Part shown: in pieces, positions 51,003-58,856 of the stretch | Layout of the letters: each line of letters opens with the position of its first letter | Position numbering within the stretch: the first letter of the stretch is position 1 | Made by a program: the position numbers and the translations under genes | Source: DASRHY01 sp035650275 | GTDB lineage: Bacteria; Actinomycetota; Actinomycetes; Propionibacteriales; Kribbellaceae | Assembly: GCA_035650275.1 (NCBI GenBank) | Contig: DASRHY010000067.1 | Coordinates: 1 to 64,000, forward strand | DNA length: 64,000 nucleotides | Direction of reading: 5' to 3' | Notes under the pieces: generated by a model | Database searches by the model: none | Seen by the model: only the letters and a program-made list of their open reading frames with translations | What the model was told of the DNA's origin: nothing

Positions 51003-51359
51003 CAACCCATCCTGACGGGCCTTCCCGGGAGCGTCGTCAAGTCCACGGGTCGTGTACGACGCGAGCCGGCAACCGGCGGGAGGATGCCATTACGTGGGCA
51101 TGGTTTGGGCACGAACCACTGTCAACCAATGCTTGTGTAGTCCTCCGCAGTCCCGGTCGGTGACACACCTGCGCGGCTGGACCCCGGACAGTCCGCCCCT
51201 TTACTGTCGTCGGTAACGACGAATGACGCTAGAGGTTGTCGGCCGGCCACCGGCCGAAACGCCTCGAGCCGGGCGGATTACGGCAGATAAACGTGTCGTG
51301 ATCTGCCAATTGCGCTAGGCCGAAGTAGACGCGGACGTCTGAGCGCAGGGGAGGTAAGG
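51003..51359. other. Spacer upstream of the sortase fusion gene
   Basis: About 355 bases without a gene. It contains short GC-rich hairpins (GCCGG-CAA-CCGGC near 51070 and GGCCGG-CCA-CCGGCC near 51242). I see no riboswitch consensus. It should contain the divergent promoters for the TMEM175 and sortase genes. Confidence 0.4.
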
Positions 51360-52613
51360 GTGCCTCGGCGGCAGGACAATGGCTCGGCTTCTCCGCGACG
51401 GGTGGCTGCTGTGCGTGTGTCGGTGTTTCTGCTTCTTGTCGTGGCGGGAGTGCTGGGAACGGCGCAGGCGGGGATCGCAGCCACGACGCAACCAGACGTT
51501 GACTACCTCAACGCTGCCCACCAGATCAATGTGATGATCATTCAGGCCAGCCAGGAGGCCAAGACCAACGGCCGGAGTTCGTGCGTGCGGCGCGTGGGCG
51601 CTCAACTGGAAGCCGACCATCGCCGGCTGTCCGAGCAGGAGCTCCAGGCCGCGAGCCAACTCGGCGTCGTCCTAGTCGCCATACCTTCGCAGGCGCAGCG
51701 TCAACAGCTCAGCGCCCTCACGGCGAAAATCGGGACCTCTGGGTACGACGCGGCCTGGCTGGCGTTCCAGCGGCAGCAGCACCATCAGCTCCTGACGCTG
51801 ACCAAAGGCGAGCTGGCCAACGGCACCGAGCCGGCCGTGAAGTCAGTGGCTCAAGGCACCCAGCGCGTGATCCAGATGCATCTGCAGATGGTGGAACCGA
51901 CCTGTCGCGTCGAGACCACCACCCCGAAAGTGCCCACAGGCGACGGCGGCCAGATGGCCGACACCCAGCAGTTCCGCATACAGGCGGCATTGGTTCTGCT
52001 CGGCCTCGGAGTGCTGCTCCTGGCCGGCAAGCCAATCCGAGCGCGGCGACACCTCCTCGGCCTTTCAGCGTTGGTCATAGGCATCGCCCTGGTATTCGGA
52101 GGGCCGCCCGGGGATAGCGGAAACGTTCCGGAAGCCGGCAATTCAGCTCCGGAACGGGAAGCCGCCATTCCGCCGATCCGGCTAGCGCTGCCCGGCGTTG
52201 TGAACGCCCCCGTGGTGCCAGTCGCGACCGGCCGCGACGGCCAGATGCAGGTGCCGAAGTCGCCGACCAACGTGGGCTGGTGGGCGGCGGGTGCGTCGCC
52301 GGGCTCGGCCGGTGGCACCGTGCTGCTCGTCGGCCACGTCGACTCCGCCCGCCACGGGCGCGGGGTGTTCGCCCCGCTGTGGGATGTGCCGGTCGGCGCC
52401 AAAGTTGCACTGACAGCCGGGGATGGAAGCGTGCACCGGTACCGAATTGTGGCTCGCCGGATCTACCGGCAGGAAGAACTGCCCACCGACCTGTTCCGCG
52501 GTGCTTCGAAGCCCCAGTTGGCGCTGGTCACCTGCATCGGCTCGTACAACCACTCAGAGCGCCGCTACACCCACAACCTGGTGCTCTACGGCGTCCCGTT
52601 GGTTCGAGGCTGA
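51360..52613 (+). CDS. DUF4142 domain fused to a class F sortase
   Basis: A 417-residue protein. It has a signal peptide (about 15-40), a helical DUF4142 domain (about 45-180, with NAAHQINVMIIQASQEAK and a QHHQLLTLTK helix), a linker, two hydrophobic segments (about 209-222 and 232-248) and a class F sortase (about 268-417). The sortase His is His326 in LLVGHVDSARHG, the Cys is Cys392 in ALVTCIGSYNHSERRYTHN, and Arg402 completes the triad. Stand-alone sortase F proteins are common in actinobacteria; the DUF4142 domain on the same chain is unusual. GTG 51360 starts it. The sorted substrate is unknown. Confidence 0.85.
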   Translation: MPRRQDNGSASPRRVAAVRVSVFLLLVVAGVLGTAQAGIAATTQPDVDYLNAAHQINVMIIQASQEAKTNGRSSCVRRVGAQLEADHRRLSEQELQAASQLGVVLVAIPSQAQRQQLSALTAKIGTSGYDAAWLAFQRQQHHQLLTLTKGELANGTEPAVKSVAQGTQRVIQMHLQMVEPTCRVETTTPKVPTGDGGQMADTQQFRIQAALVLLGLGVLLLAGKPIRARRHLLGLSALVIGIALVFGGPPGDSGNVPEAGNSAPEREAAIPPIRLALPGVVNAPVVPVATGRDGQMQVPKSPTNVGWWAAGASPGSAGGTVLLVGHVDSARHGRGVFAPLWDVPVGAKVALTAGDGSVHRYRIVARRIYRQEELPTDLFRGASKPQLALVTCIGSYNHSERRYTHNLVLYGVPLVRG

Positions 52614-52713
52614 TTCGGCAGACCTGTCGACGTGGGAGTGCTCGGCACTCGAAGGCGGGGTGGCATGGCGGACCATAGCGACGCCGACCGAGACGAGCGC
52701 TTACCGTAGCCGG

Positions 52714-53490
52714 GTGAGGAATGACAGGGCCACCGAGGTTGCGGTCAACCGAGAGCTCTGGGGGATGCTGAACGACCGGTTTACCGCCGCCGCGGCTGAC
52801 GCGATGTGGTCGAGAACGGAGGTGGTGTGGGGGTTGTTCTCGGTTCCGGACCGGCTCCTCGGCGTCCTTGGCGAGGTCGGTGACCTCCGTGTGCTTGAAC
52901 TGGCGTGTGGGACCGCCTATTTCTCGGCGTGGCTGACCGCGGCAGGGGCCAAGGCAGTGGCTCTGGACCTGTCCGGCGAACAGCTGGCGACCGCGCGGGG
53001 CCTGCAAAGGCGGGTCGGACCGGTTTTCCCGCTCGTTCAGGCGGACGCGGAGCGGGTCCCGTTGTCGAGCGGGCGCTTCGACTTGGTGGTCAGCGAACAC
53101 GGAGCCGCCGCATGGTGCGACCCGGAGCGCTGGTTGCCTGAAGCGGCGCGACTGCTGCGCCCGGGTGGGCGCCTGGTCTTCCTCACCAACAGCCTTCTGT
53201 CGGCGCTGTGCGTCCCGACCGACGAGGGGTTCGCCGAGGAACGACTCGTGCGAGGCCAGCGCGACGCCTATAAGGTGCACTGGCCGGGAGGCGGAGTCGA
53301 GTTCCACCCCTCGCACGGGGACTGGGTACGGTTGCTCCGTCGGTTCGGTTTCGTCGTCGACGCCCTGCACGAGATCTACGCGCCAAAGGACTCCAGCGAC
53401 CACCCCCTCTACGAGATCGTGTCGGCCGAGTGGGCAACCCACTGGCCAGCGGAGGAGTTGTGGGTGGCTACACGGCGCGGGGCGGCATAG
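52714..53490 (+). CDS. Class I SAM-dependent methyltransferase
   Basis: A 258-residue protein. Motif I is VLELACGTAYFSAWLTAAGA, the acidic VALDLSGEQL binds the SAM ribose, and SSGRFDLVVSEHGAAAW and LLRPGGRLVFL match motifs II and III. This is the Methyltransf_11 pattern; the acceptor is unknown. GTG 52714 is the most upstream sensible start. Its last 82 bases overlap the end of the oppositely oriented gene at 53409-53966. Confidence 0.88.
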   Translation: MRNDRATEVAVNRELWGMLNDRFTAAAADAMWSRTEVVWGLFSVPDRLLGVLGEVGDLRVLELACGTAYFSAWLTAAGAKAVALDLSGEQLATARGLQRRVGPVFPLVQADAERVPLSSGRFDLVVSEHGAAAWCDPERWLPEAARLLRPGGRLVFLTNSLLSALCVPTDEGFAEERLVRGQRDAYKVHWPGGGVEFHPSHGDWVRLLRRFGFVVDALHEIYAPKDSSDHPLYEIVSAEWATHWPAEELWVATRRGAA

Positions 53491-53966
53491 GCCTTTGACG
53501 TCGATTGTCTCGCGACCGCGGTGGCCCATTCGTCGATGATGGTCGTGTCAGGAGAGTCCGCGGATGTGCCGCGGAGCGCTCCCGTCCACGTCTCAGGCGC
53601 AAAGACCCCTTCGCAGACTCCTGATTCCCGGGCGACCAGGATCGGTAGTCCGGCGGCAAGCGCAATCCCGGCCTCCACGTGTAACCAGGAGCTGGTCCAG
53701 GTCGCGACGAGGTCTGTCTCCTGTTCGGTGCCGCGCCGCCAGGTCCCAGCAGAGACGAACAGCTGCCCGAACCCCAGGACAAGGACCCCGTGCGCCGCGT
53801 GCACGCGCCGCATCAATCCTGTCCAGGGATCGCGTTGATAGCCGACACTTCGGAGTTGATCGACGTCGAACCCAAGTCCGAAGAGGCGTTCATGCCATCG
53901 ATCGCTCACGAGCCGCTGCGCGGAGGTCAAGCCAGAGGGCTCGCACAGGAAGACCATGGGCGTCAT
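53409..53966 (-). CDS. Nucleotide-hydrolase/TIR-like protein of unknown function
   Basis: A 185-residue protein. It begins MTPMVFLCEPSGLTSAQR. A central block follows: HGVLVLGFGQLFVSAGTW, then WTSSWLHVEAGIALAAGLPILVARESG and VCEGVFAPETWTGAL. The order strand, GVxVLG, (S/T)xWxHxEAGxAxAxGLPxLVxRE is a Rossmann-like pattern shared with uncharacterised actinobacterial proteins that resemble nucleoside deoxyribosyltransferase or TIR domains; the conserved Glu would be catalytic. It is coupled by an ATGA overlap to the membrane pentapeptide gene. The last 27 residues lie antisense to the methyltransferase gene and may be a later extension. Confidence 0.65.
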   Translation of the reverse strand: MTPMVFLCEPSGLTSAQRLVSDRWHERLFGLGFDVDQLRSVGYQRDPWTGLMRRVHAAHGVLVLGFGQLFVSAGTWRRGTEQETDLVATWTSSWLHVEAGIALAAGLPILVARESGVCEGVFAPETWTGALRGTSADSPDTTIIDEWATAVARQSTSKAYAAPRRVATHNSSAGQWVAHSADTIS

Positions 53967-54766
53967 CGTGGCGGCGGCTCCCGTGGCACGACTGCTCCTG
54001 GCAGTCCCTCCATGCGTTGGTCAAGCAGCGCACCAACCTGCTCAGGAATCCCGTTGACTCCCTCGAACTTGGCTCCCCCGATCTGGGCACCCTCGAACCT
54101 CGCACCGCTCAGCGTTGCCCCACGAAAGTCAGCGTTCCGGCAGTCGGCACCGGGCAACTTCTGGTCTTCCGCGAACTTCGCATCGTCCAGATTTGCCCGA
54201 CGAAAGTCAGCGTTTCGGCAGTCGGCACCGGTGAAGACCGTTTTTCTGAGCTCGGCGTCGACGAACACGGTCTCGCGGGCCACGACCGCCTTGAACGAGG
54301 CTCTGTCGCAATGCGCTCCGAATAAGTCTGCTCGGGACAGGTCGACCGGCCACTGATCCCCCGTCTTCCTCCCCACGTAGGCATTCGTGAGGTCACAATG
54401 CTGGAGGTCCGCATCCTGCAACTCTCGCGCGTACCGCAGTCCATCGGCGAGCACCTTCTGCACTCGTGGAGGCTGCTCCTCGCGCAGCATCCCGGCCATG
54501 ACCTCGATCGCTTCCGCGACATAGGGTCTCCCGCGGCCGCCTTGTTCGGTATGGCGATCGAAGAATCGCCGTAAGAGCACCGCACCGGCCATCCGGGATG
54601 TTCCGTTGTCGGAGGCCAACGCGTCCACGGTCAGTGCGAACGAGGCACCGATCTCGGCCAGGCGATCACGCTTGGAACGGTAGTTGAAGTACCTGAAGAG
54701 TCCGACGATCGCCGCAAGGAGGCCGCCGACCACCGCCACCCAGCCTTGAAGGGTCTCTGGGGACAA
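53963..54766 (-). CDS. Membrane-anchored pentapeptide-repeat protein
   Basis: A 267-residue protein. It has one N-terminal membrane helix (about 8-27), a helical linker with a conserved DRLAEIGASFALTVDALAS and MAGAVLLRRFFD, then pentapeptide repeats (about 115-250) such as LQDADLQHCDL, LSRADLFGAHC, FTGADCRNADF and FRGATLSGARF. These form a right-handed beta-helix. The start is TTG 54764-54766 with AGGAGAG upstream. It overlaps the nucleotide-hydrolase-like gene by ATGA, giving a two-gene operon. The repeat domain probably acts as a binding scaffold at the membrane. Confidence 0.85.
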   Translation of the reverse strand: MSPETLQGWVAVVGGLLAAIVGLFRYFNYRSKRDRLAEIGASFALTVDALASDNGTSRMAGAVLLRRFFDRHTEQGGRGRPYVAEAIEVMAGMLREEQPPRVQKVLADGLRYARELQDADLQHCDLTNAYVGRKTGDQWPVDLSRADLFGAHCDRASFKAVVARETVFVDAELRKTVFTGADCRNADFRRANLDDAKFAEDQKLPGADCRNADFRGATLSGARFEGAQIGGAKFEGVNGIPEQVGALLDQRMEGLPGAVVPREPPPR

Positions 54767-54816
54767 CGCGCTCTCCTGTGTGTGCCCAATTGATCCTGAA
54801 TGAACGGTAACGACTC

Positions 54817-55419
54817 ATGCTCCTTCGGGATCAGCGACCCGCCGGACACGATCGCTTCGCAGGACGCAAGCCCCATCCCTCTGCCGCCCGCCGACGACTA
54901 CGCGGAATCGTCGAGTGCTTCTGGCGTGTCTGTCTCGCCGCGACGTGGCCGCCGACGGTGCCGGCACCGGTCGCCCCGAAGCAGGGGGCGACGACGCCAC
55001 GATCACCCGCCAGCCCATCGGCGTCGGCGCGCCTCGGTGTCGCGGCAGCGCGAGCTCGCTACCTGTCCATCACTCGGCCGTACAACGTGGCACTCGAGCG
55101 GTTCGAGAAGTCCGCCAACGCGGGGGCAGGGCTGGCGACCTTGCGCGGAAAGGCACGCGCGGTGGCCGCGGCGAACCTGGCCGAGTCGCGGTTGCTCGCA
55201 GCAACGAGCTGGCCGACGACAGTCGAGCGGCCAGTCAATGAGCTGATCCGAGCCAACGCCGACTCCCGGCGACACTGGGTCAGCGCCGCGAACGCGGACA
55301 GCCTGTCAGAGATGTCGGTCGAGCTGCGACGGGCTGTCGCTGCCAGCGGTAAGGAACCGGCTGCGCAGATCCGGCGCGGCCTCGGACTGCCCGAGTACGA
55401 CGAGAAGGACTACAGCTGA
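54817..55419 (+). CDS. Probable exported protein of unknown function (start uncertain)
   Basis: The reliable part runs from about 54960. It has a Pro/Thr/Ser-rich stretch (VPAPVAPKQGATTPRSPASP), then an all-helical region with ARARYLSITRPYNVALERFEKSANAG and LAESRLLAATSWP, ending GLGLPEYDEKDYS. The pattern resembles small lipoproteins whose N-terminus ends in a lipobox. Here a lipobox-like VLLAC lies in a different frame (about 54915-54930), so the 5' end may carry another frameshift. ATG 54817 merely marks the longest open frame. It is divergent from the pentapeptide gene. Confidence 0.5.
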   Translation: MLLRDQRPAGHDRFAGRKPHPSAARRRLRGIVECFWRVCLAATWPPTVPAPVAPKQGATTPRSPASPSASARLGVAAARARYLSITRPYNVALERFEKSANAGAGLATLRGKARAVAAANLAESRLLAATSWPTTVERPVNELIRANADSRRHWVSAANADSLSEMSVELRRAVAASGKEPAAQIRRGLGLPEYDEKDYS

Positions 55420-55462
55420 GCGCCGCGATGGCCGACCAGTCGACCGTGCGAGTCGACAGGTG

Positions 55463-55900
55463 CTACGGGTGGTCGACTACCTCGGTGTTCTGGCAGGCCA
55501 CCAAGCGCCACTGCCTGTTCTCTTTGGCCATGACGAACAACGGCGTGCCCTCGTTGAAGGCGATGCCCTGGTCTTCCATCGACGAGCCGTCGAGCTTGCT
55601 GTACTGCTGGCGGACCTTGACAGCCGCGACGTCGGGGCGGATGAACAGCACGTGTGCCACCTCCATCGTGACCGACAGGCCCTGTCCCTTCATTCCGCCA
55701 GGCAGTACCTGACGGGTGAACGCTGAGATCTCGTCGAGCCCGAACAGGCGCTTGCCGCCCCCGGTCGTCCAGATCGCATCGGAGCGGAACAAGCCAAGGA
55801 ACTCCTCAGGAAGTTCATTCCGTTGGGCGTGCTCTACCGTGGCTACCACCTGCTTGATGGCCTCGATGTCGGCCTGATGTGTCTGCTCTCCTGCGGTCAT
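55463..55900 (-). CDS. SgcJ/EcaC-type NTF2-like protein
   Basis: A 145-residue NTF2-fold protein. It has IEAIKQVVATVEHAQRNELPEEFLGLFRSDAIWTTGGGKRLFGLDEI, then HVLFIRPDVAAVKVRQQY, then GTPLFVMAKENRQWRLVACQNTEV in order. This is the SgcJ/EcaC oxidoreductase family layout; activities are unproven. ATG 55898-55900 is used. A SoxR-like box lies 16-33 bases upstream, suggesting redox or drug-responsive control. Confidence 0.85.
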   Translation of the reverse strand: MTAGEQTHQADIEAIKQVVATVEHAQRNELPEEFLGLFRSDAIWTTGGGKRLFGLDEISAFTRQVLPGGMKGQGLSVTMEVAHVLFIRPDVAAVKVRQQYSKLDGSSMEDQGIAFNEGTPLFVMAKENRQWRLVACQNTEVVDHP

Positions 55901-55915
55901 AGTCTAATCCGACTC

Positions 55916-55933
55916 GCTCAAGTTGACTTGAAG
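55916..55933. promoter_or_regulatory. SoxR/MerR-like operator
   Basis: GCTCAAGTTGACTTGAAG matches the SoxR consensus CCTCAAGTTAACTTGAGG at 15 of 18 positions. It sits just ahead of the SgcJ/EcaC-type gene. No soxR gene is next to it; the MerR gene at 9033 is far away. Confidence 0.5.
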
Positions 55934-56005
55934 TCAAGTGAGGGGCTCGATCATGCCGATAGACGGACGGGCGGGCGAGTCGCCCATGGTCTTGTTCGAA
56001 CTGTG

Positions 56006-56962
56006 TCAGGAGAGGCTGACGACCACTTTGCCGAGGGCGCGTCCTTCGCCGACCTGAGCGAGCGCGGCGGGAACCTGGTCGAGCGCGAAGGAACGGTGGA
56101 TGTGGATCGTTACGTCCCCGGTAACGCAGCGGGCGGCGAGCGGCTCGAAGTGGGCCGGCCCCTCCTTGACGGCCAGGACCCCGATTCCGCGGCCGGTGAG
56201 CCGCCCGGCCAGCCAGCCGACGGTGAGCACGCGCAGCAGGGCGGGCACCGACCCACCCACGCACCGATACGTACCGCCGGGTGCCAGCGCACGCCGGTAG
56301 GCGAACACCGATCGGTGCGCGACCAGGTCCAGGATCAGGTCGTACGGCGGGGTGGTCCGGGTGAAGTCGTCGCGGCGGTAGTCGATCACGTCGTCCGCGC
56401 CGACCGACCGCATGAAGTCCAGCTTGGCGGCGTTGTCTACGCCGGTTACGTGAGCACCGAGCCGCTTGGCGAGCTGGATCGCGAAGGATCCCGACCCTCC
56501 GCCGGCGCCGTTGATCAGCACCCGATGGCCCGTCACGGCCCTACCCGTGCCCTGCAAGGCGATCGCGCCCGCCTGCGGGATCGTCGACGCCTCAGCGAAG
56601 GTGAGCTGGGCCGGCTTGTGGGCGAGTGCCGATTCCGGCGCGACCGCGTACTCCGCGTAGCCACCCATCAGCGCGAGGTTGTCGCCGTACACCTCGTCTC
56701 CGGGTCGGAACAGGGTCACCCCTTCCCCGACGTCGTCGACCACGCCGGCGATGTCCGATCCGAGCGTGCGGCGAGCCGGGGAACGCAGCCCGCCGAACCG
56801 CGCGTACGCGGGCGAGCCGCGCAGGCACTCCCAGTCGCTGAGGTTGACTGAGGTCGCGGCGATCTTCACCCGTATCTGGCCGGCGGCGGGCGACGGTACC
56901 GGCACATCCTCGACCCGCAGCACATCGGGAGACCCGTACCGGTCGTACACGACCGCCTTCAC
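56006..56962 (-). CDS. Zinc-type NAD(P)-dependent dehydrogenase / quinone oxidoreductase
   Basis: A 318-residue medium-chain dehydrogenase/reductase. The N-terminal catalytic domain has KAVVYDRYGSPDVLRVEDVP and LGSDIAGVVDDVGEGVTLFRPGDEVYGD. The cofactor domain has VLINGAGGGSGSFAIQLAKRLGAHVTGVDN. The structural zinc cysteines are absent, as in the quinone reductase-like (ADH_zinc_N_2) branch. GTG 56960-56962 is chosen because it begins the first strand. The reaction is probably reduction of a quinone or enone with NADPH. Confidence 0.9.
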   Translation of the reverse strand: MKAVVYDRYGSPDVLRVEDVPVPSPAAGQIRVKIAATSVNLSDWECLRGSPAYARFGGLRSPARRTLGSDIAGVVDDVGEGVTLFRPGDEVYGDNLALMGGYAEYAVAPESALAHKPAQLTFAEASTIPQAGAIALQGTGRAVTGHRVLINGAGGGSGSFAIQLAKRLGAHVTGVDNAAKLDFMRSVGADDVIDYRRDDFTRTTPPYDLILDLVAHRSVFAYRRALAPGGTYRCVGGSVPALLRVLTVGWLAGRLTGRGIGVLAVKEGPAHFEPLAARCVTGDVTIHIHRSFALDQVPAALAQVGEGRALGKVVVSLS

Positions 56963-57050
56963 GCCCGCCCCGCGGCCCACGTGCTCATGACGGCAACGTA
57001 GCAAGGCGAGATTGCCTGGCCAAGTGTCCTGCACTTGTTGCCCACAGCAA

Positions 57051-57087
57051 TGACCTGACCACGACGACACCGCTCGTGGTCAGGTCA
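57051..57087. terminator. Strong 14-bp hairpin terminator
   Basis: TGACCTGACCACGA (57051-57064) and TCGTGGTCAGGTCA (57074-57087) are exact reverse complements around a 9-base loop. It lies 12 bases past the stop of the GH109-like gene and would end its message. Confidence 0.85.
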
Positions 57088-57098
57088 CAGCTGCGCGG

Positions 57099-58544
57099 TC
57101 AGCGCTCCTCGAGCCACGGGTCGTCCGGCCGGGGCCGGTCGAACGTGGGCCGGGCCGCCTTCCAGTGGCCGCGGGTGAAGTCCGGAACCTTGACCGGGCG
57201 CAGGTGCGGCGTCTTCATCGACTCGTGGCTGAGTGGGATCACCGAGCACCACGCCGCGGAGTCGTACACGTCGATGTCCGGTGTCATTCCGAGTCGCATC
57301 AGCTCGACGAGCCGGAAGATGGAGACGAAGTCGCCGCCACCGTGCCCGCCGTACTGCTCGGCCAGTGCCTGAAGCGCCGGCCACAACCAATGGTCGTGCT
57401 GGGCGAGGATGCTGTTGTAGGTGCTGCCGGTACGCCACGTGTGGTTGTTGTGCCCGAGCGACTCCAGGTAGATCCGGGCGTTGTCGACCTCGATCGAGCC
57501 CCTGGTTCCGGTGAGCGTGGTCTCCCGGGAGTACGGGTGTGGCGAGTTCACGTCGTGCTCGACCCGGATGAACCGGCCGCTCGTCGTGGTGACGAACGCG
57601 GTGTGACGGTCGCCCGAGATATATGGCGCGTCGTCCCACGACGAGTGGTCCGGCCCGACGCGCGGGTCCTCGGACCTGAACAACGCCAACGCCTTCGGCG
57701 GGGTGGACACCGCGACCAGCTCGTCGAACCGGTCGCCGCGGTTGATTCCCATCGCAGCGGACACGGGGCCGAGGCCGTGCATCGGGTAGTGCAGCGCATT
57801 CATCCGGGTCTGCCATCGGCGCCGCCAGTACTCCGGGTAGTACGCGCCGCCGAACAGGTACGGCCAGCGCAGGTCGTGGACGTAGCCCCCCGAGGCATGC
57901 TGCACGTCACCGAACAGGCCGGCCTGAACCATGTTGAACATCTGCATCTCGGGCCGGAAGTAGTTGACGTTCTCCAGCAGCAAGCAGTGCTTGCGGGTGC
58001 GTTCCGACGTACGGACCAGATCCCAGATCTCGTCCAGGTGCGGTGAGATGGGAAGCTCGATCGCGACGTGCTTGCCGTGCTCCATGGCGGCCTTGGCCTG
58101 CGGGTAGTGCCATTCCCACGGCGTCGCGATGTAGATCAGGTCGATGTCGTCGCGCTCGAGCAGGTTGACGTAGTCCTCCTCGCCGTTCGAGTACCCGACC
58201 GGCGGCGTGTCCTGGAAGCCCTGCGCCATGATCCGGCCGATGGTGCGCGCCACCCGCTCAGCACGGATGTCGCACACCGCGGTGACCGTGGCGACGGCAC
58301 CGAAGCGCACGTCCTGGTCGCCGCCCCGGTTGCCCAGACCGATCAGGCCTACCCGCACGTTCTCGAAACCCTCGAACGGTACGTCGACCATCGGTTGCTC
58401 CGTCGCGTCGCGCGACGGTTCCCAGGCGGTGGCGGCGGTCGCCGGTCCGCCTGTGGCGGCGCCGACTCCAGCGGCAGCGCCGAGCACTGCACCGGACCTC
58501 AGCAGGTCGCGGCGTGAGGGGCTGTAACGGCTCGGAGCGGACAC
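57099..58544 (-). CDS. Tat-exported Gfo/Idh/MocA family protein (GH109-like)
   Basis: A 481-residue protein with a twin-arginine signal (SRRDLLRSGAVLG, to about residue 40). The NAD-binding domain follows (VRVGLIGLGNRGGDQDV), then NLLERDDIDLIYIATPWEWHYPQAKAAMEHGKHVAIELP. The WEWH and MNALHYPMHGLGP motifs match GH109 enzymes, which remove alpha-N-acetylgalactosamine by an NAD-dependent oxidation-elimination mechanism. GTG 58542-58544 is chosen because GAGGAA lies nine bases upstream; GTG 58553 is too close. A palindrome at 58576-58594 and a strong terminator flank it, so it is a single-gene unit. Confidence 0.9.
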   Translation of the reverse strand: MSAPSRYSPSRRDLLRSGAVLGAAAGVGAATGGPATAATAWEPSRDATEQPMVDVPFEGFENVRVGLIGLGNRGGDQDVRFGAVATVTAVCDIRAERVARTIGRIMAQGFQDTPPVGYSNGEEDYVNLLERDDIDLIYIATPWEWHYPQAKAAMEHGKHVAIELPISPHLDEIWDLVRTSERTRKHCLLLENVNYFRPEMQMFNMVQAGLFGDVQHASGGYVHDLRWPYLFGGAYYPEYWRRRWQTRMNALHYPMHGLGPVSAAMGINRGDRFDELVAVSTPPKALALFRSEDPRVGPDHSSWDDAPYISGDRHTAFVTTTSGRFIRVEHDVNSPHPYSRETTLTGTRGSIEVDNARIYLESLGHNNHTWRTGSTYNSILAQHDHWLWPALQALAEQYGGHGGGDFVSIFRLVELMRLGMTPDIDVYDSAAWCSVIPLSHESMKTPHLRPVKVPDFTRGHWKAARPTFDRPRPDDPWLEER

Positions 58545-58856
58545 AGAGATCACTTCCTCGAGGTGGGCGGTGTGACGAAACCTGTCCTGTTTCGCAACAT
58601 AACGAGCAGTATCGATCAGTAGCCGGGCGATGACAAGGTCAAGGCGTGTCGGTTCAGAGCAGTGCGGGATGAGGTACGGGCTCGGGTGTCGCGCCTGTTC
58701 CTGGCCTTCTGTGCCACGTAGGCGAAGGGGTGGTAGAAGGCATCAAGGGCGCGGTCAGGCGCGACCGCGATATGGAAGCGACCTCCGACCCGCCGATGAT
58801 TCCGGCTCCTACTTAGGTAGGACGCGGCACGCGAGAGCCTGGAGTACGTTCAACAC
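58545..58856. other. Divergent promoter region of GH109-like and kinase genes
   Basis: About 310 bases without a gene. It holds the CGAAAC palindrome at 58576-58594 next to the GH109-like start. The right part before 58857 shows no strong promoter consensus by eye. Confidence 0.45.
58576..58594. promoter_or_regulatory. Palindromic operator before the GH109-like gene
   Basis: CGAAAC-CTGTCCT-GTTTCG has perfect six-base arms with a 7-base spacer, 32 bases upstream of the GTG start. It could bind a LacI-, ROK- or DeoR-type sugar regulator; none is encoded nearby. Confidence 0.5.
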
